A stretch of 64,000 nt of DNA, from positions 2,294,001 to 2,358,000 of the forward strand of contig NZ_JARBWD010000001.1 of assembly GCF_030140925.1 (NCBI RefSeq), read 5' to 3'. The stretch's first letter is position 1, and each line of letters opens with the position of its first letter. The position numbers were made by a program, and so were the translations under genes. Positions 53,566 to 62,264 of this stretch are shown in pieces. The DNA comes from Parerythrobacter aestuarii. GTDB taxonomy: Bacteria; Pseudomonadota; Alphaproteobacteria; Sphingomonadales; Sphingomonadaceae. Below the pieces are notes generated by a model that did not search any database, was not told the DNA's origin, and saw nothing but the letters and a program-made list of their open reading frames with translations.

Positions 53566-54609
53566 ATGGGCCGTAAACCCTCCCGCAGACCCGATCCGGC
53601 CATTTCGCCCGATCCGGTGCCGCTCCGCGAAGTCCGCCGGGCCAAGGTGGACATGGAATTCGAGAACCAGTCGCTGCTGGTTCCCCTGTTCGGACAATTC
53701 GATGCCAACCTCGTGCAGGTCGAGAACCGCCTCGGCGTGTTCATCTCGGCACGCGGGGACCATGTCCAGATCGAAGGGCCGGAAGACAGTGTTGCCCGTG
53801 CCCGCGACGTGCTCAAGGGCATGTATGACCGGCTCGCCATCGGACAGGATCTCGATGCCGGAGCGATCGAAGCGCTGATAGCCATGTCCGACGAGCCGAC
53901 CCTGGACGGGATCGTCAAAGGAGAACTGAGCGGCGGCAACGGCGGCCCGCCGATCATGATCCGCACGCGGCGCAAGACAATCGTGCCGCGCAGTGCGATG
54001 CAGGCAACCTATATGCGCAGCCTCGCCCGCGACGACATCATCTTCGCGCTCGGCCCGGCGGGCACCGGCAAGACCTATCTGGCGGTGGCACAAGCAGTGG
54101 CGCAGCTGATCACCGGCAGCGTGCAGCGCCTGATCCTGTCGCGCCCGGCGGTGGAGGCCGGCGAGAAGCTCGGGTTCCTGCCCGGCGACATGAAGGACAA
54201 GGTCGACCCCTATCTGCGCCCGCTCTACGACGCGCTCTACGACTGCATGCCACCCGAGCAGGTCGAGCGGCGGCTGGCGAGCGGCGAGATCGAGATTGCG
54301 CCCATCGCCTTCATGCGCGGGCGCACGCTAGCCGATGCCTTCGTCATCTTGGACGAAGCGCAGAACACGACGCGCGAACAGATGAAGATGTTCCTGACCC
54401 GGTTCGGTCAGAACAGCCGCATGGTCATCTGCGGCGACCCGCGTCAGGTCGACATTCCCGGCGGCGACCGGATGAGCGGCCTCGCCGATGCGGTCGAGAA
54501 ACTGGAAGGCGTCGAAGGCTTCGGCACGATCCGGTTCACCGCTGCCGACGTTGTCCGCCATCCGATCGTGGGGCGGATCGTCGAAGCCTATGAAGGAAAA
54601 CCCGAATGA
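53566..54609 (+). CDS. PhoH-family ATPase (YbeZ type)
   Basis: The 347-residue protein has an N-terminal KH-like RNA-binding region (about 30-100) and a PhoH ATPase domain: Walker A GPAGTGKT (163-170), RPAVEAGEKLGFLPGD, and Walker B FVILDEAQNTT. YbeZ works with the endoribonuclease YbeY in rRNA maturation and is usually adjacent to it; here two genes intervene. It ends in an ATGA overlap with the next gene. Confidence 0.93.
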   Translation: MGRKPSRRPDPAISPDPVPLREVRRAKVDMEFENQSLLVPLFGQFDANLVQVENRLGVFISARGDHVQIEGPEDSVARARDVLKGMYDRLAIGQDLDAGAIEALIAMSDEPTLDGIVKGELSGGNGGPPIMIRTRRKTIVPRSAMQATYMRSLARDDIIFALGPAGTGKTYLAVAQAVAQLITGSVQRLILSRPAVEAGEKLGFLPGDMKDKVDPYLRPLYDALYDCMPPEQVERRLASGEIEIAPIAFMRGRTLADAFVILDEAQNTTREQMKMFLTRFGQNSRMVICGDPRQVDIPGGDRMSGLADAVEKLEGVEGFGTIRFTAADVVRHPIVGRIVEAYEGKPE

Positions 54610-55121
54610 CGCTGCGCCTTGTTTCCGCCGGCCTTGCTGCGGCATTTTTCGCTGCCAGTCCTGCCGCAGCCGGATGGGAATACACCGACTGGGGAATGAC
54701 ACCCCATGAAGTCGTCGCTGCCGCCAACGGGGAGGTCTGGGCGACCGAGCACGATCCCGACAATGTCCTCTACGACTACCAGCAATTGGCGCGTGGACAG
54801 GTGAAATACCTCGGCATCACCATGCAGGTAAATTTCTACTTCGACCCGGATGACAAGACCCTTCGGATGATCGACATCCTGCCGACCGTGGCCGATTGCG
54901 ACAAGGCGCTGGAGAAAGCCGAGGCTGCCTTCGGCAAGGTGGATCCCGAAATCTCGCCATTGTGGCTGGCCGATGACCTGCCGACAATGCGCCAGGATTC
55001 GCGGATTTGGGAAGATGCGGCGACGGGCGACGAGATCGAGTTCTTCGAAGCCAAGATGCCCGAGGGCAAGACCCTGCTCTGCAAGTTCCTGATCTCGCCG
55101 GATGGACCGCCGACCGACTGA
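54606..55121 (+). CDS. Exported protein of unknown function
   Basis: The ATG overlaps the phoH stop (ATGA), giving 171 residues. Residues 1-22 form a signal peptide (LVSAGLAAAFFAASPAAAG). The mature part is an acidic, beta-rich periplasmic domain with two cysteines (DCDKALEKAEAAFGKV; LLCKFLISP) that could form a disulfide. I do not recognise a family. It interrupts the phoH-ybeY pair. Confidence 0.8.
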   Translation: MTLRLVSAGLAAAFFAASPAAAGWEYTDWGMTPHEVVAAANGEVWATEHDPDNVLYDYQQLARGQVKYLGITMQVNFYFDPDDKTLRMIDILPTVADCDKALEKAEAAFGKVDPEISPLWLADDLPTMRQDSRIWEDAATGDEIEFFEAKMPEGKTLLCKFLISPDGPPTD

Positions 55122-55551
55122 CGATGGAACCGGGACCGGCACTGAGGCCAGCCACTTGAGATACGACCCGGCACGCACTAGCCGTCATTGGCCAACATAC
55201 TGGCTCATCAGGCATTACCTGCTGCAGCTCGGCGCGGTTCTCCTAAGTTTCGCGCTGTTCTTTGAAAGTGACTACTGGTTTTCGGCCTGGTCGATTATCG
55301 CCACTATCGGCGTCGGCCTGCTGGCATGGCGAAATGCCGATGACCGGATCGGCTGGAAGTGGTGGTCAGCACTATACGGTATGATGCTCGCAACCGTGGC
55401 GTTCACAGCGATCGCAGTCTATGCGGGACCGGGGGACACCACCATTTGCTCGCCGCGCCATGTAAAGCCGCATTTGTGGGAGACTCCGAAATCCATTGGT
55501 CCCGACCCCATGTGTCAGGGATTGCTTCCGGAAAGTGTGGAAACGGGCTAA
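55102..55551 (+). CDS. Small membrane protein of unknown function, AT-richer
   Basis: The ATG at 55102 overlaps the previous gene by 20 bp and gives 149 residues. Three membrane segments are likely near residues 38-54, 60-76 and 88-108. A C-terminal loop has two cysteines. No family recognised. It lies 3 bp before ybeY and shows codon use less GC-biased than its neighbours. Confidence 0.65.
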   Translation: MDRRPTDDGTGTGTEASHLRYDPARTSRHWPTYWLIRHYLLQLGAVLLSFALFFESDYWFSAWSIIATIGVGLLAWRNADDRIGWKWWSALYGMMLATVAFTAIAVYAGPGDTTICSPRHVKPHLWETPKSIGPDPMCQGLLPESVETG

Positions 55552-55554
55552 AAA

Positions 55555-56037
55555 TTGCAGCTGGAAGCGGAAATCGAGCACTGGCCCGAAGGAGAGTGGC
55601 AGGCCATCGCCGAGCGCGCTGCCCTGGCTACGGCTGGAGTAGAGGCTGCCATTGCCAACCAGCGCCTCGAAACGTCAATCCTGTTCACCTCTGACGAGCA
55701 GGTCCACATCCTCAACCGCGACTGGCGACAGCGCGACAAGCCGACCAATGTGCTCTCATTCCCGATGCTCGATCGCGACAGCTTGCTCGCTCTCGATCCC
55801 GAAGGGCCGCCCGAACTGCTCGGCGACATCGCTCTTGCCTACGAGACCTGCGCACGGGAAGCGGCTGATAAAGGGATCAGCCTCGAACATCACGCCACCC
55901 ATCTGATCGTCCACGGACTGCTCCATCTGGCCGGCCACGACCATGTCGATTCCGACGCACAGGCGGAGGAAATGGAAGCGCTGGAAATCGCAGCGCTTGC
56001 CAAACTGGGCATCGCGGACCCATATGGGGACCGCTAA
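55555..56037 (+). CDS. ybeY: Endoribonuclease YbeY (rRNA maturation)
   Basis: YbeY is a single-strand endoribonuclease needed for 16S 3' processing and ribosome quality control. The 160-residue protein starts at TTG (55555), 3 bp after the preceding stop. The metal site HGLLHLAGHDH (His120, His124, His130) and the DKPTNVLSFP motif are intact. Confidence 0.95.
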   Translation: MQLEAEIEHWPEGEWQAIAERAALATAGVEAAIANQRLETSILFTSDEQVHILNRDWRQRDKPTNVLSFPMLDRDSLLALDPEGPPELLGDIALAYETCAREAADKGISLEHHATHLIVHGLLHLAGHDHVDSDAQAEEMEALEIAALAKLGIADPYGDR

Positions 56038-56063
56038 CAGTGACAGGAGCACGACAGAGGGCC

Positions 56064-56984
56064 ATGCCCGACAGTGATCAATCCGCGGGAGACGCGGAGA
56101 GTAGGAACGGTCTGATGACCGCCCTCCGCAAATTCTTCGATCCCCACGCAGGCGAGCGCTCGCTGCGCGCTGCGCTAGAAGAAGCCATCGACGAACACGA
56201 GGAAGACGCAGAGTCAGGCAGCGATGCGCCGGCTTCCGGAGACCTGTCGCCGGTCGAGCGCCAGATGCTGCGCAACCTGCTGCATTTCAGCGAGCACGAT
56301 GCCGATGACGTCGCGGTGCCGCGCGGCGAGATCGTTGCCGTCAACGCTGCGGCCAGCTGGAACGACCTGTTGGAGGTTTTCTCCCAGAACGGCCATTCGC
56401 GCCTTCCGGTCTATCGCGACCAGCTCGATGAAGTGATCGGCATGATCCACATCAAGGACGTCTTTCCTTACCTCATCAATGACAAGACCCCGCCGGAGGA
56501 CTGGACCATCCTGATGCGGCAGCCACTATACGTCCCGCAGACACGCGGGGCGCTGGATGTGCTGGCCGACATGCGCGCCAATCGCACCCACTTGGCCATC
56601 GTCCTCGACGAATTCTCCGGTACCGATGGCATCATCACCATCGAGGACCTGGTCGAGGAAATCGTCGGCGAGATCGAAGACGAGCATGACGACGCGCCCG
56701 AAGTCTGGATCGCTGATATCGGCGACGGGATGTGGGACTGCGATGCCCGCTCAGAACTCGACGATGTCGCAGAACAGATTGATCCGCGCCTGGCCGAAGT
56801 CGAGGAATCGGTCGATACGCTGGGCGGGCTCACCTTCGTACTGGCGGAACGGGTTCCGCCGGTAGGCGAGATCGTCGAACATCCCAGCGGTTGGCGGATC
56901 GAAGTCATCGATGGCGACGAGACCCATGTGAAGCGATTAAGGTTGCACGCCCCGCAACAGGAAGCGGACGCGGCAGAGGAGTAG
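56064..56984 (+). CDS. CorC/TlyC-family CBS-domain protein
   Basis: The ATG at 56064 gives 306 residues (a GTG at 56040 is possible). A charged N-terminus is followed by two CBS domains (about 75-200; VPRGEIVAVNAAASW, SRLPVYRDQLDEVIGMIHIK, and LAIVLDEFSGTDGIITIEDL). A C-terminal CorC_HlyC domain (about 215-295) completes it. Relatives modulate Mg/Co transport. In related genomes lnt usually follows; here a LysR gene does. Confidence 0.93.
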   Translation: MPDSDQSAGDAESRNGLMTALRKFFDPHAGERSLRAALEEAIDEHEEDAESGSDAPASGDLSPVERQMLRNLLHFSEHDADDVAVPRGEIVAVNAAASWNDLLEVFSQNGHSRLPVYRDQLDEVIGMIHIKDVFPYLINDKTPPEDWTILMRQPLYVPQTRGALDVLADMRANRTHLAIVLDEFSGTDGIITIEDLVEEIVGEIEDEHDDAPEVWIADIGDGMWDCDARSELDDVAEQIDPRLAEVEESVDTLGGLTFVLAERVPPVGEIVEHPSGWRIEVIDGDETHVKRLRLHAPQQEADAAEE

Positions 56985-57039
56985 GTCGCCGGGGCTACGG
57001 CACAAATGCCGCCTCGACATTGCGCTTTTTGCACTCCAC

Positions 57040-57933
57040 ATGGGGCGCATGGTTACTCGCCGCCTCCCCCCGCTCCGCGCCCTCGAAGCCTTTATGCGTA
57101 CGGTCCGCCTCGGTTCCGCCCGGGCGGCCGCCGAGGAGCTCAACCTCAGCCCCAGCGCCTTGAGCCGCCGCATCGCCAATCTCGAGGAATTCGTCGGCAA
57201 GAAGCTGTTCACCCGCGCCCGGCAGGCGATGGCGCTGACCGACGAAGGCCACCAGTTCTACGAAGCGGTGAACCCGCATTTCGAAGCCCTTGCACGCGCA
57301 GTGGAGGGTCAATCGGACAATCTCTCCTTGCTGCGCTTGCGGCTGGGCGTGTTGCCGCTGTTCGGCAGCCAGCGCCTGTTCCCGCACATGGCTCAGTTGC
57401 GCAAGCTCCACCCCCTGCTGCACATCGACATCGACACCGGTCCGCACCTGGAAGACAGGGTGGGCGACACACTGGATGCCGCCATCATCCTCAGCCGCGG
57501 TCCGGAACGCGGGCTGCATGCAGTCAGGCTCGACGAGAACAAGGTGCATGCGATTTGCAGCGCGGAGGTAGCGCAAAGGGTCGGAAATCACCCCGACGAA
57601 GCCGTGCTCGCAAAGCAGACTTTCCTGATCCACAACGAACTGCCCGACAGCTTCGTGGCGTGGAAGGACGCGATCGGCATGCGCGACCTCGATCCTTCGG
57701 CAATCGATCACTACGATTCCGGCCAGCTGATGCTGGAAGCTGCCGCGCAGGGTCTCGGCATCGCCATCATGCATGACGACCACCTGCGCCGCGCCGATGA
57801 TGACCGGCTGCACGAGCTGTTCGACCTCGATGTCGACAGCCCTTACAGCTACTGGTTCGTGTGCAAGCCGATCGCGCTGGAAAGCCGCCCGGTGCGGTTG
57901 TTCCACGACTGGCTGGTGAAGGCAGGACTCTAG
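57040..57933 (+). CDS. LysR-family regulator, GcvA type
   Basis: The 297-residue protein (ATG 57040; ATG 57049 also possible) has the LysR HTH (RLPPLRALEAFMRTVRLGSA, AAAEELNLSPSALSRRIANLE) and a full effector domain. Neighbours give no target: corC upstream and a convergent nucleotidyltransferase-like gene downstream. Its TAG stop shares CTAG with that gene's stop. Confidence 0.9.
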   Translation: MGRMVTRRLPPLRALEAFMRTVRLGSARAAAEELNLSPSALSRRIANLEEFVGKKLFTRARQAMALTDEGHQFYEAVNPHFEALARAVEGQSDNLSLLRLRLGVLPLFGSQRLFPHMAQLRKLHPLLHIDIDTGPHLEDRVGDTLDAAIILSRGPERGLHAVRLDENKVHAICSAEVAQRVGNHPDEAVLAKQTFLIHNELPDSFVAWKDAIGMRDLDPSAIDHYDSGQLMLEAAAQGLGIAIMHDDHLRRADDDRLHELFDLDVDSPYSYWFVCKPIALESRPVRLFHDWLVKAGL

Positions 57934-58388
57934 GGATTACTTTCCAGCGCGCGGAGGCGAACCAGGTCCTTGGGCCGCCCGAACGCGCGCAGGATCTCGC
58001 ACAGCTCGCTTGCCTCGGGCACGAACAGCCGGCTTGCCCCAAGAACAACAGGCATCCGTGTCAGCGGTTGGATCGGCTGGCGTTTGCCTTTCACGGCAAA
58101 GGTAGTACCGGCCATGAATTCGGCGGGAAGCGGCGGTTCCTCCCACCTGCCGAACAGGCGCGAAGCGAAGCGGTCATCGGGTATCCCACTCCGCTTTTCC
58201 ATGCCAAGCCTTTCAAACAGGATTGCGGCATCCGTCTCGCTCAGCAAGACGTCGATATCGGCAACCGTTCCGGCCTCTGCTCCGTGCAGTGCTACAGCCG
58301 CGCTGCCGATGATCCACCAGTCGTCACCCGCCGATTCTAGCTCCCGCGCAACCATCGCCAACGAGGCTGCAAGTTTCTGCTCAATCAT
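57930..58388 (-). CDS. Nucleotidyltransferase-fold protein (MNT/AbiEii-like), function unknown
   Basis: The ATG at 58388 gives 152 residues and overlaps the upstream lipase gene by 8 bp. The motif IIGSAAVALHG followed by DIDVLLSE (about residues 26-50) is the nucleotidyltransferase signature hG[SA]..-DxD. Similar stand-alone proteins include antitoxin- or toxin-like nucleotidyltransferases. No HEPN or other toxin partner is adjacent, so it could be a domesticated enzyme. Confidence 0.75.
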   Translation of the reverse strand: MIEQKLAASLAMVARELESAGDDWWIIGSAAVALHGAEAGTVADIDVLLSETDAAILFERLGMEKRSGIPDDRFASRLFGRWEEPPLPAEFMAGTTFAVKGKRQPIQPLTRMPVVLGASRLFVPEASELCEILRAFGRPKDLVRLRALESNP

Positions 58389-59316
58389 TCTCTGGCCGCG
58401 ATATGTGGATACAGGGCACGCCCGGAGTGCCGCCGACCCCGGGGTGGACCTTGTCGACCTCGCCGCACTCGACAGGAGGCTTGGTGACGGTGTTGGGGCC
58501 GAGCAAGGCAAGCGCAGCGTGGCTGTCGTAGGCCGCGATCCAGGTCAGGCAATCGCCCAGGCGGCGGATCGAATGCTTTTCGCCGCTGCCTGCTTCCGGC
58601 GCGCAATTGATCTCGAACAGGTCGGCCGCCGGCGGTGAGCGGTACTTGCGAAAGGTGCGCAGGAATTCGCCGCGTTCGTTGATGGCTGTCCTGTCCTGGT
58701 CATTGACGGTGGAATCGCCGCGGTAGAAGGGCGAGACGTTGAAGGTCCATGCCTTCACACCAGGATTGTCGATCGAAATCTGCGTTGCCAGCGCGCCGCC
58801 GAGCGAATGGCCCGTGACGACCATTGGCACCTGGCCTTCCACCCGCGCCAGTTCCGCCGCGAAATAACGGCGGGCGATTTCGATCTGGTTGTCCTTTATC
58901 GTACCGTGGAGAATGTCCGTCGCACCGTCGAAATCTGTCCCTCGGAAGGCCAGCACGCGGGCCTGCCGCGCACCGCGCAGCAGCTGGCCGTGCTCGTCGG
59001 CGACAACTTCGAACTGGTCGTAGAGGATGTAATCAAAGCCCTTGTCGGCATCTTCCGCCGATATTTCGAGGCGCTCGACCAGTTCGAAAGCAGGGCCGAG
59101 CTCGACGTAAGTGTCCTCGTCGCGATAGGCGTTGCTGGAGAGCATGGCATAACCATAGCTCTCCACCGCCGCATCGCGCACGAAGCTGCACCAGCCGCCC
59201 GGCTCCATCCGGCACGGGCTGCGCGACTGAGTGATGTCGGGATAGGTGACGCAGCCGCCGAGGCCGAGCAGCGTCAGCGCCAATGCGAACGCAGGTGCGA
59301 CCCGGCGCAGCGTCAC
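58381..59316 (-). CDS. Class 3 lipase-like lipoprotein
   Basis: The GTG at 59316 gives 311 residues with a lipoprotein signal (FALALTLLGLGGC). The alpha/beta hydrolase domain has the nucleophile elbow GHSLGG and the upstream RVLAFRGTDF strand, typical of class 3 (fungal type) lipases. It begins 19 bp after the cyclophilin gene and overlaps the nucleotidyltransferase-like gene. The substrate is unknown. Confidence 0.82.
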   Translation of the reverse strand: MTLRRVAPAFALALTLLGLGGCVTYPDITQSRSPCRMEPGGWCSFVRDAAVESYGYAMLSSNAYRDEDTYVELGPAFELVERLEISAEDADKGFDYILYDQFEVVADEHGQLLRGARQARVLAFRGTDFDGATDILHGTIKDNQIEIARRYFAAELARVEGQVPMVVTGHSLGGALATQISIDNPGVKAWTFNVSPFYRGDSTVNDQDRTAINERGEFLRTFRKYRSPPAADLFEINCAPEAGSGEKHSIRRLGDCLTWIAAYDSHAALALLGPNTVTKPPVECGEVDKVHPGVGGTPGVPCIHISRPEND

Positions 59317-59335
59317 CTGGAGTGTCCCGGCAGGA

Positions 59336-59794
59336 TCAGGAAACGGTCGCCTTGGTGATCGTGCCCGGGCTTGCCGGCGGCTCGCCCTTGGGCAGAGCAT
59401 CGACATGTTCCATACCGCTCTCGACCTGGCCCCAGACGGTATACTGGCCATCAAGGAAGTGCGCGTCGTCGAAGCAGATGAAAAACTGCGAATTGGCGCT
59501 GTCGGGTACCTGGGTGCGCGCCATGGAGCACGTGCCCCGGACATGCGGTTCGCTGTTGAATTCCGCCTTCAGATCGGGCTTGCTGCTGCCGCCCATGCCG
59601 GTGCCGTTGGGGCAACCGCCCTGCGCCATGAAGCCCGGGATCACGCGGTGGAACTTGATCCCGTCATAGAAGCCTTCGTTAGCGAGCTCGGTAATGCGGG
59701 CGACATGGCCGGGCGCGAGGTCGGGACGCAGCTTGATCACGACGTCGCCGGTACCGTTGCCGGTGTCGAGCGTAAGGGTGAGAGTGTCTGCCAT
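59336..59794 (-). CDS. Cyclophilin-type peptidyl-prolyl cis-trans isomerase
   Basis: The 152-residue cytoplasmic protein (no signal) has the cyclophilin core: GFYDGIKFHRVIPGFMAQGG with the catalytic Arg, GTCSMART, NSQFFICFDD and the DGQYTVWGQVESGM segment. It is the usual short bacterial PpiB form. It lies just upstream of the lipase gene and is divergent from mgtE by about 100 bp. Confidence 0.95.
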   Translation of the reverse strand: MADTLTLTLDTGNGTGDVVIKLRPDLAPGHVARITELANEGFYDGIKFHRVIPGFMAQGGCPNGTGMGGSSKPDLKAEFNSEPHVRGTCSMARTQVPDSANSQFFICFDDAHFLDGQYTVWGQVESGMEHVDALPKGEPPASPGTITKATVS

Positions 59795-59897
59795 CGGGGA
59801 ATCTCCTGTTGCTGTGTTGGTGGCCTCTTAGGGGCAGAATGGGGACGATGTCACCCCGCCGCTTGCAATCATTCGCCAGCGGCCTAGACCCCGGCCC

Positions 59898-61343
59898 ATG
59901 GGGAGCAACGACCGCCTTGACGAAGACCTGCTGACGGCGCCGCCGCAGGAAGAAGGCGCACACCCTGACGACCGCCTTGATGACGAGCGGCTCGACGAGG
60001 AAAATACGCTCAAGCCGGAATATGTCCGCGCCGTGCGCGATGCGCTCGAGGCGGGCGAGAACGCAGCGGTTTATGAACTGGTCGAACCGCTTCATCCGGC
60101 CGACATCGCCGACCTGTTCGAACTGTGCGACAAGGACGAGCGCGCACCGCTCGCTACCGCCATCAGCGACCTGATGAGTTCCGACGTCGTCGCCGAGCTT
60201 AACGACTTCGTCCGCGAAGACATGATGGAGGCACTCGAGCCCGAGGCCGTCGCCACCATCATCGAACAGCTGGAGACCGACGATGCGGTCCAGCTGATCG
60301 AAGACCTCGACGAAGACGACCAGCAGGCTGTCCTCGCCGAAGTCGAGGCCGAAGACCGCGCCGCCATCGAAAGCGCGCTTGCGTATCCGGAAGAGACCGC
60401 CGGCCGCCTGATGAGCCGCGACTTCGTGGCGGTACCCGAACACGTTACGGTCGGCGACTTGATCGATTTCCTGCGCGCCGAGCAGGAGCTTCCGACGGAA
60501 TTCTACGAAATCTTCGTCGTGGATGCTTCGCACCACCCGGTCGGGACCTGCGCGCTGAGCTGGATCCTCACTACCCCGCGGCAGGTTTCACTCAGCGATG
60601 TGATGAAGCGCGACCAGACGCTGATCCCTGTCACGCTCGACCAGGAAGAGGTCGCGCTGATGTTCCAGAAGTACAATTTGATCAGTGCCGCCGTGGTCGA
60701 CGAAGACGGGCGACTTGTCGGGCAGATGACGGTCGACGATATCGTCCACATCATTTCCGAAGAGGCTGGTGAAGACGCACTGCTGCTGTCAGGTGCAGGT
60801 GACGGCGACATCAACGAGCCGATCCGCGATGCCTATTCCAGCCGCGTCCGCTGGCTGGTTGCGAACCTCGGCACAGCGCTGGTGGCGAGCCTGATCATCG
60901 CGGCCTTCGGTGCAGCAATCGAGAAGCTGGTCGCATTGGCAGTCCTCATGCCGATCGTCGCTAGCATCGGGGGCAACGCCGGAACGCAGACCATGGCGGT
61001 GACCGTGCGCGCCATCGCCACCAACCAGCTCACTCGCTCCAACACCGGACGGATCCTGTGGCGCGAGATGCGCGTTGCGTTGCTCAATGGTGCGACGATC
61101 GCTGTACTGATCGGTGCTGCAACGGCGGTAATCTTCACTCCGGTGCTGGGCGGCGTGATCGCGCTGGCGATGATCGTGAACATCGTCGTTGCCGGGCTGG
61201 CCGGCGTGCTGGTGCCGGTAGCCTTCGAGCGGCTTGACCAGGACCCGGCGGTGGCTTCGAGCGTGTTCGTCACCATGATCACCGATTCGATGGGTTTCTT
61301 CGCCTTCCTCGGGCTGGCGGTGGCGAGCGGGATTGTTGGCTAA
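59898..61343 (+). CDS. mgtE: Magnesium transporter MgtE
   Basis: The 481-residue protein has the MgtE plan: an N-terminal helical domain (about 40-160; LHPADIADLFE, DDAVQLIEDLDEDDQQ), two CBS domains (about 165-295) and a five-helix membrane domain (about 315-480) with LMPIVASIGGNAGTQT, the conserved pore signature. The acidic N-terminal domains sense cytoplasmic Mg2+. It is followed by a DUF1489 gene. Confidence 0.96.
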   Translation: MGSNDRLDEDLLTAPPQEEGAHPDDRLDDERLDEENTLKPEYVRAVRDALEAGENAAVYELVEPLHPADIADLFELCDKDERAPLATAISDLMSSDVVAELNDFVREDMMEALEPEAVATIIEQLETDDAVQLIEDLDEDDQQAVLAEVEAEDRAAIESALAYPEETAGRLMSRDFVAVPEHVTVGDLIDFLRAEQELPTEFYEIFVVDASHHPVGTCALSWILTTPRQVSLSDVMKRDQTLIPVTLDQEEVALMFQKYNLISAAVVDEDGRLVGQMTVDDIVHIISEEAGEDALLLSGAGDGDINEPIRDAYSSRVRWLVANLGTALVASLIIAAFGAAIEKLVALAVLMPIVASIGGNAGTQTMAVTVRAIATNQLTRSNTGRILWREMRVALLNGATIAVLIGAATAVIFTPVLGGVIALAMIVNIVVAGLAGVLVPVAFERLDQDPAVASSVFVTMITDSMGFFAFLGLAVASGIVG

Positions 61344-61385
61344 CGGCGGGCTTGAGCCTGCCGCATGCTACCCTATCTTGACCCC

Positions 61386-61778
61386 ATGCCGCTGCACATG
61401 ACCAAGATCGCCTTTGGCGCTAAGAGCTGGGATGACCTTGCCGGCTGGTACGAGAACCGCAGCGAGATCAAGCTCACCACCCGCTACCTTCCCAAGCGGC
61501 ACGAAGAGATGGTCGGCGGCTCGCTATACTGGATCCTCGACCACCACCTGGTCGCGCGGAGCCCGATCCTCGGCTTCCCGCGAGCGCCGGACGGGCGCTG
61601 GCATATCCAGCTCGAACCCCGACTGATCCGGGTCGACCCGCTGCCCAAGCGCGCGCATCAGGGCTGGCGCTATCTCACCGAGGAAAAGGCTCCACGCGAT
61701 TTGTCAGACGACGAAGCGGCCGGCGACGTGCTGCCCGGCAGGCTGGCGACGAAGTTGCAGGGACTGGGGCTGATTTAA
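61386..61778 (+). CDS. DUF1489-family protein
   Basis: The ATG at 61386 (MPLHMTKIAFGAKSWDDLAG) gives 130 residues in line with the alphaproteobacterial DUF1489 family; an ATG at 61365 is an alternative. The family is conserved and uncharacterised. TTRYLPKRHEEM, GSLYWILDHHLVARSPILGF and RPHQGWRYL-like KRAHQGWRYL are its typical segments. It follows mgtE by 42 bp. Confidence 0.85.
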   Translation: MPLHMTKIAFGAKSWDDLAGWYENRSEIKLTTRYLPKRHEEMVGGSLYWILDHHLVARSPILGFPRAPDGRWHIQLEPRLIRVDPLPKRAHQGWRYLTEEKAPRDLSDDEAAGDVLPGRLATKLQGLGLI

Positions 61779-61854
61779 CTGCCTGACCTGACCTTCAGGC
61801 AATGTTCACAAGGTGATTGCAAAATCTCACCCACAACTGGTGGAGAAACCTGCA

Positions 61855-62253
61855 ATGCTGTTCGCAACAACACTTTTCCTAGCGACTATTGTTCAAAACA
61901 GCGACCCTATAATCCTCAGGCATGCCAAGCCTGCTCAAGAGGTCACAATGACCAAAGTGCTGACCTGTGAAGATACTCTCTTTGAGATTTCTTATACTTC
62001 CAAGAACGGTATGGTCTTGGGGCATATACGCGCCCGCACCGGCGACGCATTGCATGAAGCTCGGACGGCCCAGACAGCACTCTTCGACAAGCTTTCATAC
62101 ATTGATGGAGCGTCGGCGACTTGCGGCGATTCCGAGCTCCCCTCAAGCATTTTGATCTCAGGCGTCGACAAGATGTCCGGGGAAGTTGACCAGCTCTACG
62201 TAGTCGGCTTTCTCCCGGAGACTGGCTTCGGCCAGGTTCAGGCCCCTGGCTGA
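61855..62253 (+). CDS. Exported protein of unknown function, AT-rich orphan
   Basis: The ATG at 61855, with GGAG 9 bp upstream, gives 132 residues. A short signal peptide (MLFATTLFLATIVQNS) is followed by a mixed domain with two cysteines (LTCEDTLFEI, ATCGDSEL). Codon use is clearly AT-richer than its neighbours. It lies between DUF1489 and a convergent SDR gene. No family recognised. Confidence 0.7.
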   Translation: MLFATTLFLATIVQNSDPIILRHAKPAQEVTMTKVLTCEDTLFEISYTSKNGMVLGHIRARTGDALHEARTAQTALFDKLSYIDGASATCGDSELPSSILISGVDKMSGEVDQLYVVGFLPETGFGQVQAPG

Positions 62254-62264
62254 GCCGGGGAAAT

